Source: Marivirga arenosa (lineage in GTDB: Bacteria > Bacteroidota > Bacteroidia > Cytophagales > Cyclobacteriaceae). Taken from it: 64,000 nucleotides of DNA. The notes under the pieces are model-generated. The model was given only the letters and a program-made list of their open reading frames with translations. It had not been told where the DNA came from and did not search any database. Shown here piece by piece: positions 44,912-53,499 of the stretch. The position numbers and the translations under genes were made by a program. The stretch lies in the NCBI RefSeq assembly GCF_030503875.2, contig NZ_CP129968.2, positions 1,762,001-1,826,000 on the forward strand. Direction: 5' to 3'. Positions within the stretch are counted from its first letter, which is position 1; each line of letters opens with the position of its first letter.

Positions 44912-45081
44912 TCAGAAGGACTAAAATCAGCAATGTAGAATCGGCTTTTATTAAATTTGTTTGCACTTAAAGTGTTATCTTATTAATTGCTTCGGAGGGT
45001 TGGGAGATTCAAGTTTCTAGCTTATGAAACTTTTAATTAAAATTTAAATCAAGTGCAAAGAAATAAATTTGTAAAAGATAA

Positions 45082-45114
45082 AGCCCCGAAAATTCCACTG
45101 AAATTTTCGGAGCT
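45082..45114 (-). terminator. Intrinsic terminator of the stefin-like operon
   Basis: On the minus strand AGCTCCGAAAATT pairs with AATTTTCGGGGCT (13 positions, one mismatch) and is followed by UUUAUCUUUU. It lies 48 bp after the stop of the 215-aa protein gene. Confidence 0.7.
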
Positions 45115-45161
45115 CTAATATATAAAGGGTAAGAAATTATATTTCGCTAATTTCGAATCTT

Positions 45162-45809
45162 CTAAAAGAACTGCTTTAAGAAAATCGCTGGCTTTTCTCC
45201 TTTAATGGCAGTATAGCCAGTTTGAGAAAATATATCCCCTTTTTTGGTCTTAGCTGAAATTATAATATTCTTAGATCCTACTAAAATTGAATCTAACCAG
45301 TTACCATCATTAACCTGTACACCCATTTCGTGTGGAGTGCCAAATCTTGTGGCAATAATATTTCCTGTCCCATTAGTGATCAATGTACGTTGACCAATAC
45401 CTGGGGAAGGAAAAACTTGTGAAACAGTAATATCAGTTAATTCGCCAAGTGTTATAAAACCTGACTCATCTGCTAAATTTACACCAATATCATTTGTGTC
45501 TGAAGGCACCATACTAATAGTTCTACCAAAGTCGGGCTTCGATGAATTATTTAGGCAATACATCCAAGGAGTAGTACCTTTATGTCCTGACTCTGTCTCA
45601 AATGTTGCATAGTACTTAGCATGAACATTTAACGGGTTTGTGACTTTGCCCTCATTTTCTAGCGCTAAATTGTAAAAGGAATTGAGCCCTAAAGTGCCAA
45701 TGGAATAAGTACCAGTCGCATTTGTTAATATTACGGCTGACAACGGTTCCAATGGATTGAAATACATATAGACAGTAACGTTTTTAACTTTAATTGGAAT
45801 TGATTGCAT
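45162..45809 (-). CDS. Unknown beta-rich cytosolic protein downstream of a stefin-like gene
   Basis: 215 aa, no recognised family, no signal peptide or TM. Strand-rich with many Asn/Thr/Gly: IPIKVKNVTVYMYFNPLEPL at the start, LGLNSFYNLALENEG, a central MVPSDTNDIGVNLADES, and a C-terminal half IIATRFGTPHEMGVQVNDG and GYTAIKGEKPAIFLKQFF. It follows the stefin-like gene after 11 bp and is surely co-transcribed; the two may form a complex. Possibly a beta-sandwich or lectin-like protein, but no binding site can be pointed out. Confidence 0.7.
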   Translation of the reverse strand: MQSIPIKVKNVTVYMYFNPLEPLSAVILTNATGTYSIGTLGLNSFYNLALENEGKVTNPLNVHAKYYATFETESGHKGTTPWMYCLNNSSKPDFGRTISMVPSDTNDIGVNLADESGFITLGELTDITVSQVFPSPGIGQRTLITNGTGNIIATRFGTPHEMGVQVNDGNWLDSILVGSKNIIISAKTKKGDIFSQTGYTAIKGEKPAIFLKQFF

Positions 45810-45820
45810 AACTTTAAAGT

Positions 45821-46099
45821 TTAGTTGATTTCTTTGATGTTGTTAATAATAGCAGAGCCTTCTAATGGCTTATAAATACTGACAATCGCTGCTCCAATTA
45901 CGGGTTGTCTTGTTGCAGATTCGGTATTACAGAAGAAATGGTAATTAGTACCCGATACAACTTGATGAGACACTGCTACTGGTGCATATCTAACACCTAC
46001 AAGCCCTTTCATGGCTTCATCAAAAGCTGATTTACTTGCTTTACTTATTTCACTTGAATATGGTGAAAATGCGCCTAGTTTATTTGTTTGTTCTGACAT
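45821..46099 (-). CDS. Stefin-like (type 1 cystatin) putative cysteine-protease inhibitor
   Basis: 92 aa without signal peptide. It carries the cystatin papain-binding features in the right order: a Gly near the N-terminus (G9 in NKLGAF), a predicted helix (about 17-31, ISKASKSAFDEAM), the central loop QVVSG (46-50) in HQVVSGTNYHFFCNTE, matching the QVVAGTNY of eukaryotic stefins, and a C-terminal PL turn (78-79) in SIYKPLEG, where stefins have LP/PW-type residues. Length equals that of stefins (about 98 aa). Bacterial cystatins are known but sparse. It could protect the cell from its own or foreign papain-like proteases. First gene of a two-gene operon. Confidence 0.7.
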   Translation of the reverse strand: MSEQTNKLGAFSPYSSEISKASKSAFDEAMKGLVGVRYAPVAVSHQVVSGTNYHFFCNTESATRQPVIGAAIVSIYKPLEGSAIINNIKEIN

Positions 46100-46158
46100 G
46101 TTTTTATTATTAATTTTCCTACTCTATTTAATATGGGCTTTTCGGATTACGCCTTTAT

Positions 46159-46199
46159 ACTTCGATGGTATTAATACTAGCTAGCGGTCTAATCGAAGT
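46159..46199. other. Hairpin in the 400-bp gap 46100-46499
   Basis: ACTTCGAT (46159-46166) and ATCGAAGT (46192-46199) form an 8-bp stem with a 25-nt loop followed by a T run on the plus strand. A second dyad AGGTA-GAAT-TACCT lies near 46280. The gap upstream of the stefin-like gene shows no gene and no exact -7 box. Confidence 0.35.
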
Positions 46200-46499
46200 T
46201 TTTTTACGATTACATTATAAATGTCTGATAATGAGTGGATATTTTTTAGCGTAGAAATACTGGTTTTGCTGAAATAGGTAGAATTACCTACCATATGATT
46301 TGGGATTTTATTGATATAGAGGTAGAGGTCCAGTTTCAGGAATTAATTCTATAAACTATGAATTTATAAACCGATTAAATCTATGAGCCGCAAAGTTGTT
46401 TTAGGACGATACAGTGGCTTAAAACTGTTTTTCACGCGCTGCCTGTATTCAAATGAACCTCATCAGTAGATTTAAATGTTCTGATTGAGAACAATCTTA

Positions 46500-48368
46500 T
46501 TATGTATTTCCGACAAAGGTTTTTCGAAATTCTGCCAAAGCATTCTGATTTCCAATAACCGTTATGAAATCTCCTAATAATAATTTTGTATCACCATGCG
46601 GAATAAAAACTTCTCCATCACGCTTTTGAATCACTAATGAGCCAGTAGGAGGGAGTGCTAATTCTTTTACTTTCTTTTTATGAATTTCCTTTCTTTTAAT
46701 CTGTATTTCCTCCAATCTATAATTTTCAAAGCTCTCGGATAAAGAGGAAATAGAATCAGGGCTTACAATCAAAGATTCCACATGGCTAGCCAATACTTCA
46801 TCGTGATCAATAAATTTAATATTCGAATTGGGTCCTATTAATTTGCGGTTAGCAGATTGCTTTCGTGCAATAATCTTACTGTGGTGAAGTTTCTCTTTTA
46901 TGAAGGTCGTTAACTCTTGGTTTAACAACTTAGATTCAGTTAATACAATCACCAAATCCCCTGTTCTAATATTTAAACCCGAAATTACTTCTTCAGAAAT
47001 TTGCTCTACATAATTGAAATTAAGATGCTTTCTTTCATATTCTGGGATTAAATCCTTTTTCTGTACTATACTTAAAGCAGAAATCCCATGCATTTTGAGT
47101 CGCTCGGCTAAAATGATACTGGCTCTAAGTCCTCCCAATATGTAAATTTCATAGTGTTCTTCAACTTCTGATTTATTTAAAATTTTGTAGAGCAGCGGAG
47201 AAATTAGACTAATCAAAATCGAAGAAATGACAATTCCTGCGTTTTCTGCTGAATTAATCACCCCAAGATTTAAACCAATTTGAGCAGCCGCAATAGTAAG
47301 GCCCATTCTTGCACAAAGTAAAACCCCACCCGCTAGCGCTTTTTTCAGACCAAATACTTTCCACATAATAAGGGCAGGAAGAATTTGGGTAATGGCAAAA
47401 CCTAAAAGCAGGGTGATGATAAAGGGAATAGATTCTTCAAACTGACTTAATGAGGATAAATCGAGATTTACTCCCACCATGATGAAAAAGATGGGAATGA
47501 AAAAGCCATAGCTCATACCGTCTAATTTGAACAGTAAGGAAGAGCGTTTTTTCTCCACAAAAAGACTGAGTAAGGCTCCCGCAAAAAAGGCCCCCATAAT
47601 GAGTTCGGTATTGATGAGATGGGCAATTAATACAAAGAACATGAGCAGGGCTACTGTTCCGCGTATCCGAATTTGGCTTGCAGCATGCTCCAATTTGTAG
47701 AGTATAATCTGAAACCTTCTCTTTCTGCTAATTTGCTTTCCTATGATATAAACTAGGGTAAAAGCAAAAAATATGAGGATGAATAATAAAAGCTCTACTT
47801 CAAATCCGTTTTCTAATACTCCTGAATAAACTGATATAATGATGATACTCATCACTGTGGCAATGGCTCCTTCCATCAGCATGACCTGTCCAAACTTTCT
47901 GCTTAATTCTCCATCTGCTTTTAAGATGGGAACCGTTATACTTAATGCGACAGTGGGTAATAATAAAGCAAAAAAGAAAATGTCTATTTCCATAAATAGG
48001 CTAATGAACCAGGCAAAGGGAAGAGACAAAATCAAGGAGCCAAAATAAATGAATACGGCAAGTAAAAATGAATTTTTGAGTAAATTAGAAAGCGTTACTT
48101 TACCTTTTGGAAAAGAAGAGATGATCTTTTGCATATCTATTTCTAAACCGGAAAGGAAAATCAAGAATAAGAAACCAGTATCAGCTAAAAAGCTTACTAT
48201 AGGGGTATCAGAGATTATATTGAGAACAAAAGGGCCACAGGCTACTCCTACAATGATTTCTACTATAACAGAAGGGACTTTTGAGACTTCAAACCACGAA
48301 AGCAGCATGGGAACTATCCAGGCAATCATGAATACAATAAAGAGTGGCCAATAGTCTAAGTTTTCCAT
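46500..48368 (-). CDS. CPA2-type cation:proton antiporter with TrkA-C-like tail
   Basis: 622 aa. Residues about 1-385 are the membrane domain with roughly twelve TM helices (PLFIVFMIAWIVPMLL; FLFLIFLSGLEIDM; the Na_H_Exchanger core DTGFLFL and FFIPIFFIMVGVNLDL). Residues about 395-530 form a nucleotide-binding-like region (YEIYILGGLRASIILAERL) and the C-terminal about 540-620 resembles TrkA_C (LALPPTGSLVIQKRDGEVFI). This layout is KefB/YbaL-like, exchanging K+ or Na+ for H+. Monocistronic, divergent or unlinked to its neighbours. Confidence 0.88.
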   Translation of the reverse strand: MENLDYWPLFIVFMIAWIVPMLLSWFEVSKVPSVIVEIIVGVACGPFVLNIISDTPIVSFLADTGFLFLIFLSGLEIDMQKIISSFPKGKVTLSNLLKNSFLLAVFIYFGSLILSLPFAWFISLFMEIDIFFFALLLPTVALSITVPILKADGELSRKFGQVMLMEGAIATVMSIIIISVYSGVLENGFEVELLLFILIFFAFTLVYIIGKQISRKRRFQIILYKLEHAASQIRIRGTVALLMFFVLIAHLINTELIMGAFFAGALLSLFVEKKRSSLLFKLDGMSYGFFIPIFFIMVGVNLDLSSLSQFEESIPFIITLLLGFAITQILPALIMWKVFGLKKALAGGVLLCARMGLTIAAAQIGLNLGVINSAENAGIVISSILISLISPLLYKILNKSEVEEHYEIYILGGLRASIILAERLKMHGISALSIVQKKDLIPEYERKHLNFNYVEQISEEVISGLNIRTGDLVIVLTESKLLNQELTTFIKEKLHHSKIIARKQSANRKLIGPNSNIKFIDHDEVLASHVESLIVSPDSISSLSESFENYRLEEIQIKRKEIHKKKVKELALPPTGSLVIQKRDGEVFIPHGDTKLLLGDFITVIGNQNALAEFRKTFVGNT

Positions 48369-48471
48369 AAATATAGTATCAAGGCAAAGCTTTGGTTGTG
48401 AAAAATAATGGAATAAATACTTCCCTCAAAGTTGCAAAATAAGAGAACTTATAATTGCTAATGTTTCTAAA

Positions 48472-49098
48472 TTAATTTGAACTGTTTTTAACTACCTTAT
48501 GAAATCCTTCTTTCCCTTTTTCTGTCAAAGTGGGGCGCACTAAATTAAAGAAAAGCTGCATATAATAATCAACCTTATCCTCCTCTTTACCGCTATAAAA
48601 AGTCTCAGCATCCGATATCCATGAATTGCTAATCATCAATAATGAATGAATCAGCATGTTTTTTTGTCGGCTATCTTTAAAAGGTTTCATATAGCCATTA
48701 GCTATCAGGAAGTCAGAGATCATGTCTAATATTTTCCAGCGCTGTTCAAATTGTTGCTGAGCATGTTTTTTAATATGATCGAAATGACGCATGACTTTGG
48801 TAATTCCCAAGTAGATGAATTTATACTTATAGATTTCTTCGAAAAGTACTTTTAGCCTGCTCAACATAAATTCAAGATTGATCACCTCTTCTTTAATGTT
48901 TTTAAACTGAGCATCAATTCTTTCCTGCATGTTTAAATAAAGCTGAAGAATGATGTCATCCTTCTTAGGGAAATGATAGCATAAATTCCCATAGCTGATT
49001 CCCATTTCTTCCGCTATAGTTTTACTGGATATAGCGGATATGCCATGCTCGTTAAATAATTCTAAAGCTTTATCTAGGATTTTATCTTTGGTTTTCAT
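48472..49098 (-). CDS. TetR/AcrR family transcription regulator
   Basis: 208 aa. N-terminal HTH (1-50): MKTKDKILDKALELFNEHGI, AISSKTIAEEMGISYGNLCYHFPKKDDII, the standard TetR_N pattern. The C-terminal ligand/dimer domain is alpha-helical and belongs to no subfamily I can name. It is divergent from a transglutaminase/acyl-CoA dehydrogenase unit. The shared 120-bp region contains two perfect TTAGGCA-N4-TGCCTAA palindromes, so TetR very likely represses that unit and possibly itself. The inducing ligand may be an acyl-CoA, given the target. Confidence 0.93.
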   Translation of the reverse strand: MKTKDKILDKALELFNEHGISAISSKTIAEEMGISYGNLCYHFPKKDDIILQLYLNMQERIDAQFKNIKEEVINLEFMLSRLKVLFEEIYKYKFIYLGITKVMRHFDHIKKHAQQQFEQRWKILDMISDFLIANGYMKPFKDSRQKNMLIHSLLMISNSWISDAETFYSGKEEDKVDYYMQLFFNLVRPTLTEKGKEGFHKVVKNSSN

Positions 49099-49114
49099 GC
49101 TGATTTATTCAAGG

Positions 49115-49122
49115 CAAATCTA
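49115..49122 (-). promoter_or_regulatory. Putative -7 element of the TetR gene
   Basis: CAAATCTA on the plus strand reads TAGATTTG on the minus strand, an exact TAnnTTTG, 17 bp ahead of the ATG and about 23 bp from the first TetR operator. Confidence 0.4.
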
Positions 49123-49144
49123 TAAAAATAGAACTAATAAAAAT

Positions 49145-49207
49145 AATTAGGCAATCATGCCTAATTGATGGTTTTATTCTCTATATTTGTTAGGCAATAA
49201 TGCCTAA
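49145..49207. promoter_or_regulatory. Pair of perfect TetR operators
   Basis: AATTAGGCA, 4 bp, TGCCTAATT spans 49145-49166 and TTAGGCA, 4 bp, TGCCTAA spans 49190-49207. Centres are 43 bp apart, close to four helical turns. Both share the core TTAGGCA-N4-TGCCTAA. They lie in the divergent region of a TetR gene, as classical operators do, and flank the -7 box at 49182-49189. Confidence 0.8.
49182..49189 (+). promoter_or_regulatory. -7 element of the transglutaminase/acyl-CoA dehydrogenase unit
   Basis: TATATTTG is an exact TAnnTTTG. It sits directly against the second TetR operator, so the transcription start falls inside that operator and TetR binding would block initiation. Confidence 0.55.
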
Positions 49208-49218
49208 TTAATTAATAA

Positions 49219-49875
49219 ATGCAAGAAAAAATAACAGATAGATATCTTAAGCCTGGTTATTTTACAAATTCAGACCATCCAGATGTTCAGGATTTTGTAA
49301 TTGAAAAAACGAAAGGGCATGAACATTTAGAATATAAATTAAATGCGCTTTATTATGCAGTTCGCGATGGCTTCAAATATGATCCATACACTTTAGATTT
49401 TTCAAAAGAAGCAATGCGTGCCAGCCATTTGGTAAATAGAGATTATGGATACTGTGTAGAGAAAAGCTGTTTGTTTGTTGCGGGTGCCCGCATTTTGGGT
49501 GTGCCTGCCCGTTTGGGTTTTGCTAATGTTAGAAATCATATAGGAACGGCTAAGCTGGAAGAAATTTTGCAAACCAACACATTGGTTTTTCATGGTTATG
49601 CCGAAATATTCTGGAACGATCGCTGGCTTAAATTGACTCCTGTTTTTAATGAATCCCTATGTCATATGCTGAATGTTGAGCCTTTAGCTTTTCAGCTAGA
49701 TGATGATTCAATCTTCCAGGAATATGATAAGGGGGGTGGTAAATTCATGGAATATACACATCAATACGGCCACTTTGAAGATATTCCTTATGAATTGTTC
49801 ATGAGCGAATTAGCGGCTCATTACCCACATCTTGCTGAGAATTTTCAATATGGAAAACTTATAAAACTTAAATAG
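49219..49875 (+). CDS. Transglutaminase-like domain protein
   Basis: 218 aa, cytosolic. Transglutaminase/papain-like core: Cys in DYGYCVEKSCLF (about residue 75-85), His in LVFHGYAEIFW (about 130) and the third polar residue in LKLTPVFN. Arthropod-style cross-linking is unlikely; such proteins are usually hydrolases or proteases of unknown substrate. First gene after the TetR operators and 4 bp before the acyl-CoA dehydrogenase gene. Confidence 0.85.
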   Translation: MQEKITDRYLKPGYFTNSDHPDVQDFVIEKTKGHEHLEYKLNALYYAVRDGFKYDPYTLDFSKEAMRASHLVNRDYGYCVEKSCLFVAGARILGVPARLGFANVRNHIGTAKLEEILQTNTLVFHGYAEIFWNDRWLKLTPVFNESLCHMLNVEPLAFQLDDDSIFQEYDKGGGKFMEYTHQYGHFEDIPYELFMSELAAHYPHLAENFQYGKLIKLK

Positions 49876-49879
49876 AACT

Positions 49880-51679
49880 ATGGAAACTCAAGAAAAATTT
49901 CAACCAACTATCACGGGTGGTTCTTTTTTAATCAATCAATCCCCGAAAAGAATTTTTGTGAATACTGATTTTACGGAGGAACAAAATATGATGATTACCT
50001 CTGCTAAAGATTTTGTAGAGCAAGAAGCAATGCCATTGGCTGATGAATTGGAGAAAAAGAAGGACTTAAGCCAGACGATCAATTTATTAGAAAAAGCAGG
50101 TGAATTAGGTCTGCTAAGTTTGGGTGTTCCAGAAAATTATGGTGGTATTGAGGTGAGCTTTAACACTACTTTGAAAGTAATAGAAGAGGTAGCAAAATGC
50201 ACAGAGTTTTCCCCAGCATTCGGTGTACAAACCAGTATCGGAATTGCCCCCATTCTATTGTATGGAAATGAAGATCAAAAAGCTAAATATATTCCCAATT
50301 TGATTTCTGGCAAATGGAAAGGATGTTACTGTTTAACTGAACCAGATGCAGGATCTGATGCTAATTCCGGCAAGACAAAAGCAGTTTATGATTCGAGCAA
50401 AAAAGCGTATGTGCTGAATGGCCAAAAAATGTGGATTACCAATGCGGGTATAGCGGATATATTTATTGTTTTTGCAAAAGTAGAAGATGATAAAGATCTA
50501 TCTGCATTTGTGGTTGAAAAATCATTTGAAGGCTTAAGCTTAGGAGATGAGGAAGATAAGATGGGAATCAGAGCATCATCTACCAGACAGGTATTTTTAA
50601 ATGATGTAGCTGTACCTGAAGATAATATGCTAGGGAAAAGAGGCGAAGGTTTTAAAATTGCATTGAATGTATTAAGCACAGGCAGAATAAAATTAGGTAT
50701 TGGTGGAGTAGGGGTTTCAAAAAAGGCAATTCGTCATGCGGTTGAATACGCGAAGCAAAGAAAACAATTCGGAAAGTCTATTAGTGAATTTGGCGCTATT
50801 AAGCATAAGATTGCCCAGATGGTTACCAAAACCTATGCATTGGAAGCTGCAGCCTATAGAACTGGTGATTATATAGATCAGAAAGAAGCTGAATTAATAT
50901 CAACTGGTGTTTCAAAAGAGCAAGCAAAACCTAAATCAGTTTCTGCTTTTGGAATTGAATGTGCTATCATTAAAGTATTCGGAACAGAAGTTCAAGATTT
51001 TGTAGTAGATGAAGGCCTACAGGTATATGGCGGAATGGGGTTTTCTGAAGAAGCCCCAATGGCTCGATTATACAGAGATGCCAGGATCAGTAGGATATTT
51101 GAGGGAACGAATGAAATTAACAGAATGCTCATAGTGGATATGCTGTTGAAAAAGGCAATGAAAGGCGAGCTTGATCTCATGAGTGCTGCCCAGGAGATAC
51201 AGTCTGAATTAACTTCCGTACCTAGCTTTAGCTCAGATAATGAAACGGATGAATGGGCAAAAGCTTTTTCTACAATCCAAAACTTGAAGAAAGCTATTTT
51301 AGCAATTGCGGGTAGTGCTGCTCAGAAGTTGATGGTGAAATTGAAAGATGAGCAAGAAATATTAATGAATGTAGCTGATATGCTCATTCAATTATATGTT
51401 GTGGAGTCTTGCTGGTTAAGAAGTCAGAATAAAAAAGACTTATTAGGAGAAGAAGCAGCGCTGGTTGAACTAGAGATTTCAAAATTACAATTATACGATG
51501 CTGTAGAAGAAATAAAATCTGCTGGACAAAAAGCTATTTTGTCTTTTGCGGATGGTGATGACGCTAAGATGCTGCTTATGGCACTCAAAAGGTTTACCAA
51601 ATTTAATACTTTCAACCTTAAAGAGTCAGGTAGAATGATAGCTGATAAAGTCATTGAAGAAGGTGAGTTTTGTTTCTAG
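49880..51679 (+). CDS. Acyl-CoA dehydrogenase
   Basis: 599 aa flavoprotein oxidising acyl-CoA to trans-2-enoyl-CoA. The N-terminal, middle and C-terminal ACAD domains cover about 30-430: KGCYCLTEPDAGSDAN (FAD/substrate region), KMWITNAGIADIF, the C-terminal helix domain with the arginine helix and the catalytic-Glu-type segment ISRIFEGTNEINRMLI. A C-terminal extension of about 150 residues is typical of the long ACAD form found in Bacteroidota (VLCAD/ACAD9-like). Under TetR control with the transglutaminase-like gene. Followed by a hairpin. Confidence 0.94.
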   Translation: METQEKFQPTITGGSFLINQSPKRIFVNTDFTEEQNMMITSAKDFVEQEAMPLADELEKKKDLSQTINLLEKAGELGLLSLGVPENYGGIEVSFNTTLKVIEEVAKCTEFSPAFGVQTSIGIAPILLYGNEDQKAKYIPNLISGKWKGCYCLTEPDAGSDANSGKTKAVYDSSKKAYVLNGQKMWITNAGIADIFIVFAKVEDDKDLSAFVVEKSFEGLSLGDEEDKMGIRASSTRQVFLNDVAVPEDNMLGKRGEGFKIALNVLSTGRIKLGIGGVGVSKKAIRHAVEYAKQRKQFGKSISEFGAIKHKIAQMVTKTYALEAAAYRTGDYIDQKEAELISTGVSKEQAKPKSVSAFGIECAIIKVFGTEVQDFVVDEGLQVYGGMGFSEEAPMARLYRDARISRIFEGTNEINRMLIVDMLLKKAMKGELDLMSAAQEIQSELTSVPSFSSDNETDEWAKAFSTIQNLKKAILAIAGSAAQKLMVKLKDEQEILMNVADMLIQLYVVESCWLRSQNKKDLLGEEAALVELEISKLQLYDAVEEIKSAGQKAILSFADGDDAKMLLMALKRFTKFNTFNLKESGRMIADKVIEEGEFCF

Positions 51680-51691
51680 TTGTGATGAAAT

Positions 51692-51717
51692 GCGGAACTG
51701 GTGAAAGCCAGTTCTGC
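51692..51717 (+). terminator. Hairpin terminator after acyl-CoA dehydrogenase
   Basis: GCGGAACTGG (51692-51701) pairs with CCAGTTCTGC (51708-51717), 10 bp including one G-U, followed by TATTTTATG. Confidence 0.6.
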
Positions 51718-51834
51718 TATTTTATGAGTTATTTTTAAACCATTTTGTAAAATTTCTCTTGTATATTAAGCTATCAATCAAATAGGATTAAATTCTTTGA
51801 TTAAAGATTTTTTAATTTTAATCCATTAGTAAAT

Positions 51835-52416
51835 ATGCAGAAAGAAGAAATTATTAGTCATTTCCAATCTAAAGTACCAGTAACCACTGATGACATCAAC
51901 TGCTTTTTTGATCTAGTCGAATTCAAATCTGTTAAAAAGAATGAGCTTATAGTAAGGCAAGGGGATTCGTCTTTATATTTTATTTTAATAAAGTCGGGAT
52001 GTCTCATGACTTATTTTAAAGATAAACATGATCATAAGCATGCTATACAGTTTGGCCAAGACATGTGGTGGACTGGTGATTTAGATGCTATTTTTAATAG
52101 CCATGAATCCAGTTATTCTGTAAAAGCGATAATGCCTTCTGAGGTGTATTTATTGAGTAAAGAAAATTTTGAGCAATTAATTCAAAAGTGCCCTGTTTTT
52201 GAAAAGTATTTTCGAATTCTATATCAAAATGCCTTGATAAGCCATCAAAAAAGAATTATTAGAAATATTTCCTATACCGCTGAAGAAAAGTATCTGGAGT
52301 TTGTGAAAATTCATCCTCGTTTAGAATTGATAGTTCCTCAAAAATACATTGCGTCCTATATGGGCATCACACCTGAGTTTTTAAGTAAGTTGAAACGCAA
52401 ATTGGCTCAATCTTAA
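51835..52416 (+). CDS. Crp/Fnr family transcription regulator
   Basis: 193 aa. Cyclic-nucleotide-binding-type beta-roll (about 25-115: FKSVKKNELIVRQGDSSLYFILIKSG) followed by a dimer helix and a short C-terminal HTH (KYIASYMGITPEFLSKLKRKLA), the compact form usual in Bacteroidota. Typical cAMP-contacting residues are not preserved, so the ligand is unknown. It lies 105 bp before the ring-cleaving dioxygenase/hydrolase pair in the same direction and is a candidate regulator of it. Confidence 0.88.
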   Translation: MQKEEIISHFQSKVPVTTDDINCFFDLVEFKSVKKNELIVRQGDSSLYFILIKSGCLMTYFKDKHDHKHAIQFGQDMWWTGDLDAIFNSHESSYSVKAIMPSEVYLLSKENFEQLIQKCPVFEKYFRILYQNALISHQKRIIRNISYTAEEKYLEFVKIHPRLELIVPQKYIASYMGITPEFLSKLKRKLAQS

Positions 52417-52521
52417 ACTAAATTAAGATTTAAGTTCATATAGTAAACATTTGTTTGAAATACAGAACAACCTCTAACTTCTATGGTTAATTTCACCTAA
52501 ACAAATTAAAATTTTACTACT

Positions 52522-53499
52522 ATGAATCCGAACGAATATATCACGGGACTACACCACTTAACTGTAAGTGTTGGTAGCGCTCAAGAAGACATTGATTTCG
52601 TAACTCAGGTAATGGGGATGCGAATGATTAAGCAAACAGTATTATTTGATGGCTCAGCAAGTGTTTATCATTTATATTATGCAAATGCTGATGCTGAAGT
52701 AGGATCTGTTTGGACTACTTTCCCATTTAAAAAAGCAGGTGTTTACGGTAAAAAAGGTTCTGGTCAAATTGAAGTTTCTGGTTTTTCAGTTCACCCTGAT
52801 GCCCTTCCTTTTTGGAAACAGCATTTAGACAAGCACAATGTAAAAAACTCTGGAATCTTAGAACGCTTTGGTCAAAAAATGATTCATTTTGAAGATCCAT
52901 CTGGCGTTGGTATTGGTGTTTTCGGAGATGCCAACGACAACCGTAATGCGTGGTCAACAGATGAGATTTCTAAAGAGAATGGTATTAAAGGTATCCACAG
53001 TGCAGTACTATCTGTTAGAGAGGTAGAGATGATGGATAAATATTTAACCGAAACCTTAGGTTTCAATAAAGTAGGGCAGGAAGGTGATTATCACCGTTAT
53101 CATATCAAAGACGGTGGAGCAAGAAGAGTAATTGAATTACACCATCAGCCAGATTTACCGCAAGGAAGCTGGACATTCGGTGTTGGAATTCCTCACCACA
53201 TTGCTTTTGCTACTGCAAACGATGAGCAAAGTGCTGAATTAAAAGCATATATTGAAGGTACTGGTTATACGGATGTGACTGAAATTAAGGATAGAAATTA
53301 TTTCCATTCTATCTATACTAGAACTCCAGGTGGTCAACTATTTGAATTTGCTACTTCTGATATAGGATTTGCAGTTGATGAGCCAGAAGATTTATTAGGT
53401 CATGAGTTACTTTTACCTCCATTCTTCGAAGATAGAAGAGAAGAATTGACTAAACCATTGGAGCCAATTCAAGTACCTCATTACTTAAGAGATAAATAA
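52522..53499 (+). CDS. MhqO-like ring-cleaving dioxygenase (VOC superfamily)
   Basis: 325 aa with two tandem VOC modules. Metal ligands are in GLHHLTVSVG (His near 12), IPHHIAFAT (His near 225) and GQLFEFAT (Glu near 275). The family (MhqA/MhqO, PcpA/LinE type) performs Fe(II)-dependent extradiol cleavage of hydroquinones or catechols. The stop overlaps the ATG of the hydrolase gene by one base. Paralogous to the protein at 60871; both end with a similar LLGHELLLPPFFEDRREEL / LGSSLKLPDWQEERRAEI tail. Confidence 0.9.
   Translation: MNPNEYITGLHHLTVSVGSAQEDIDFVTQVMGMRMIKQTVLFDGSASVYHLYYANADAEVGSVWTTFPFKKAGVYGKKGSGQIEVSGFSVHPDALPFWKQHLDKHNVKNSGILERFGQKMIHFEDPSGVGIGVFGDANDNRNAWSTDEISKENGIKGIHSAVLSVREVEMMDKYLTETLGFNKVGQEGDYHRYHIKDGGARRVIELHHQPDLPQGSWTFGVGIPHHIAFATANDEQSAELKAYIEGTGYTDVTEIKDRNYFHSIYTRTPGGQLFEFATSDIGFAVDEPEDLLGHELLLPPFFEDRREELTKPLEPIQVPHYLRDK

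Noticed and set aside
44865..44990. Alternative minus-strand frame (KPFYIADFSPSEEDFSG...)
   Set aside because: Only about 37 codons between stops with no start codon in a suitable place; the Gly-X-Y frame is more meaningful but also has no start.
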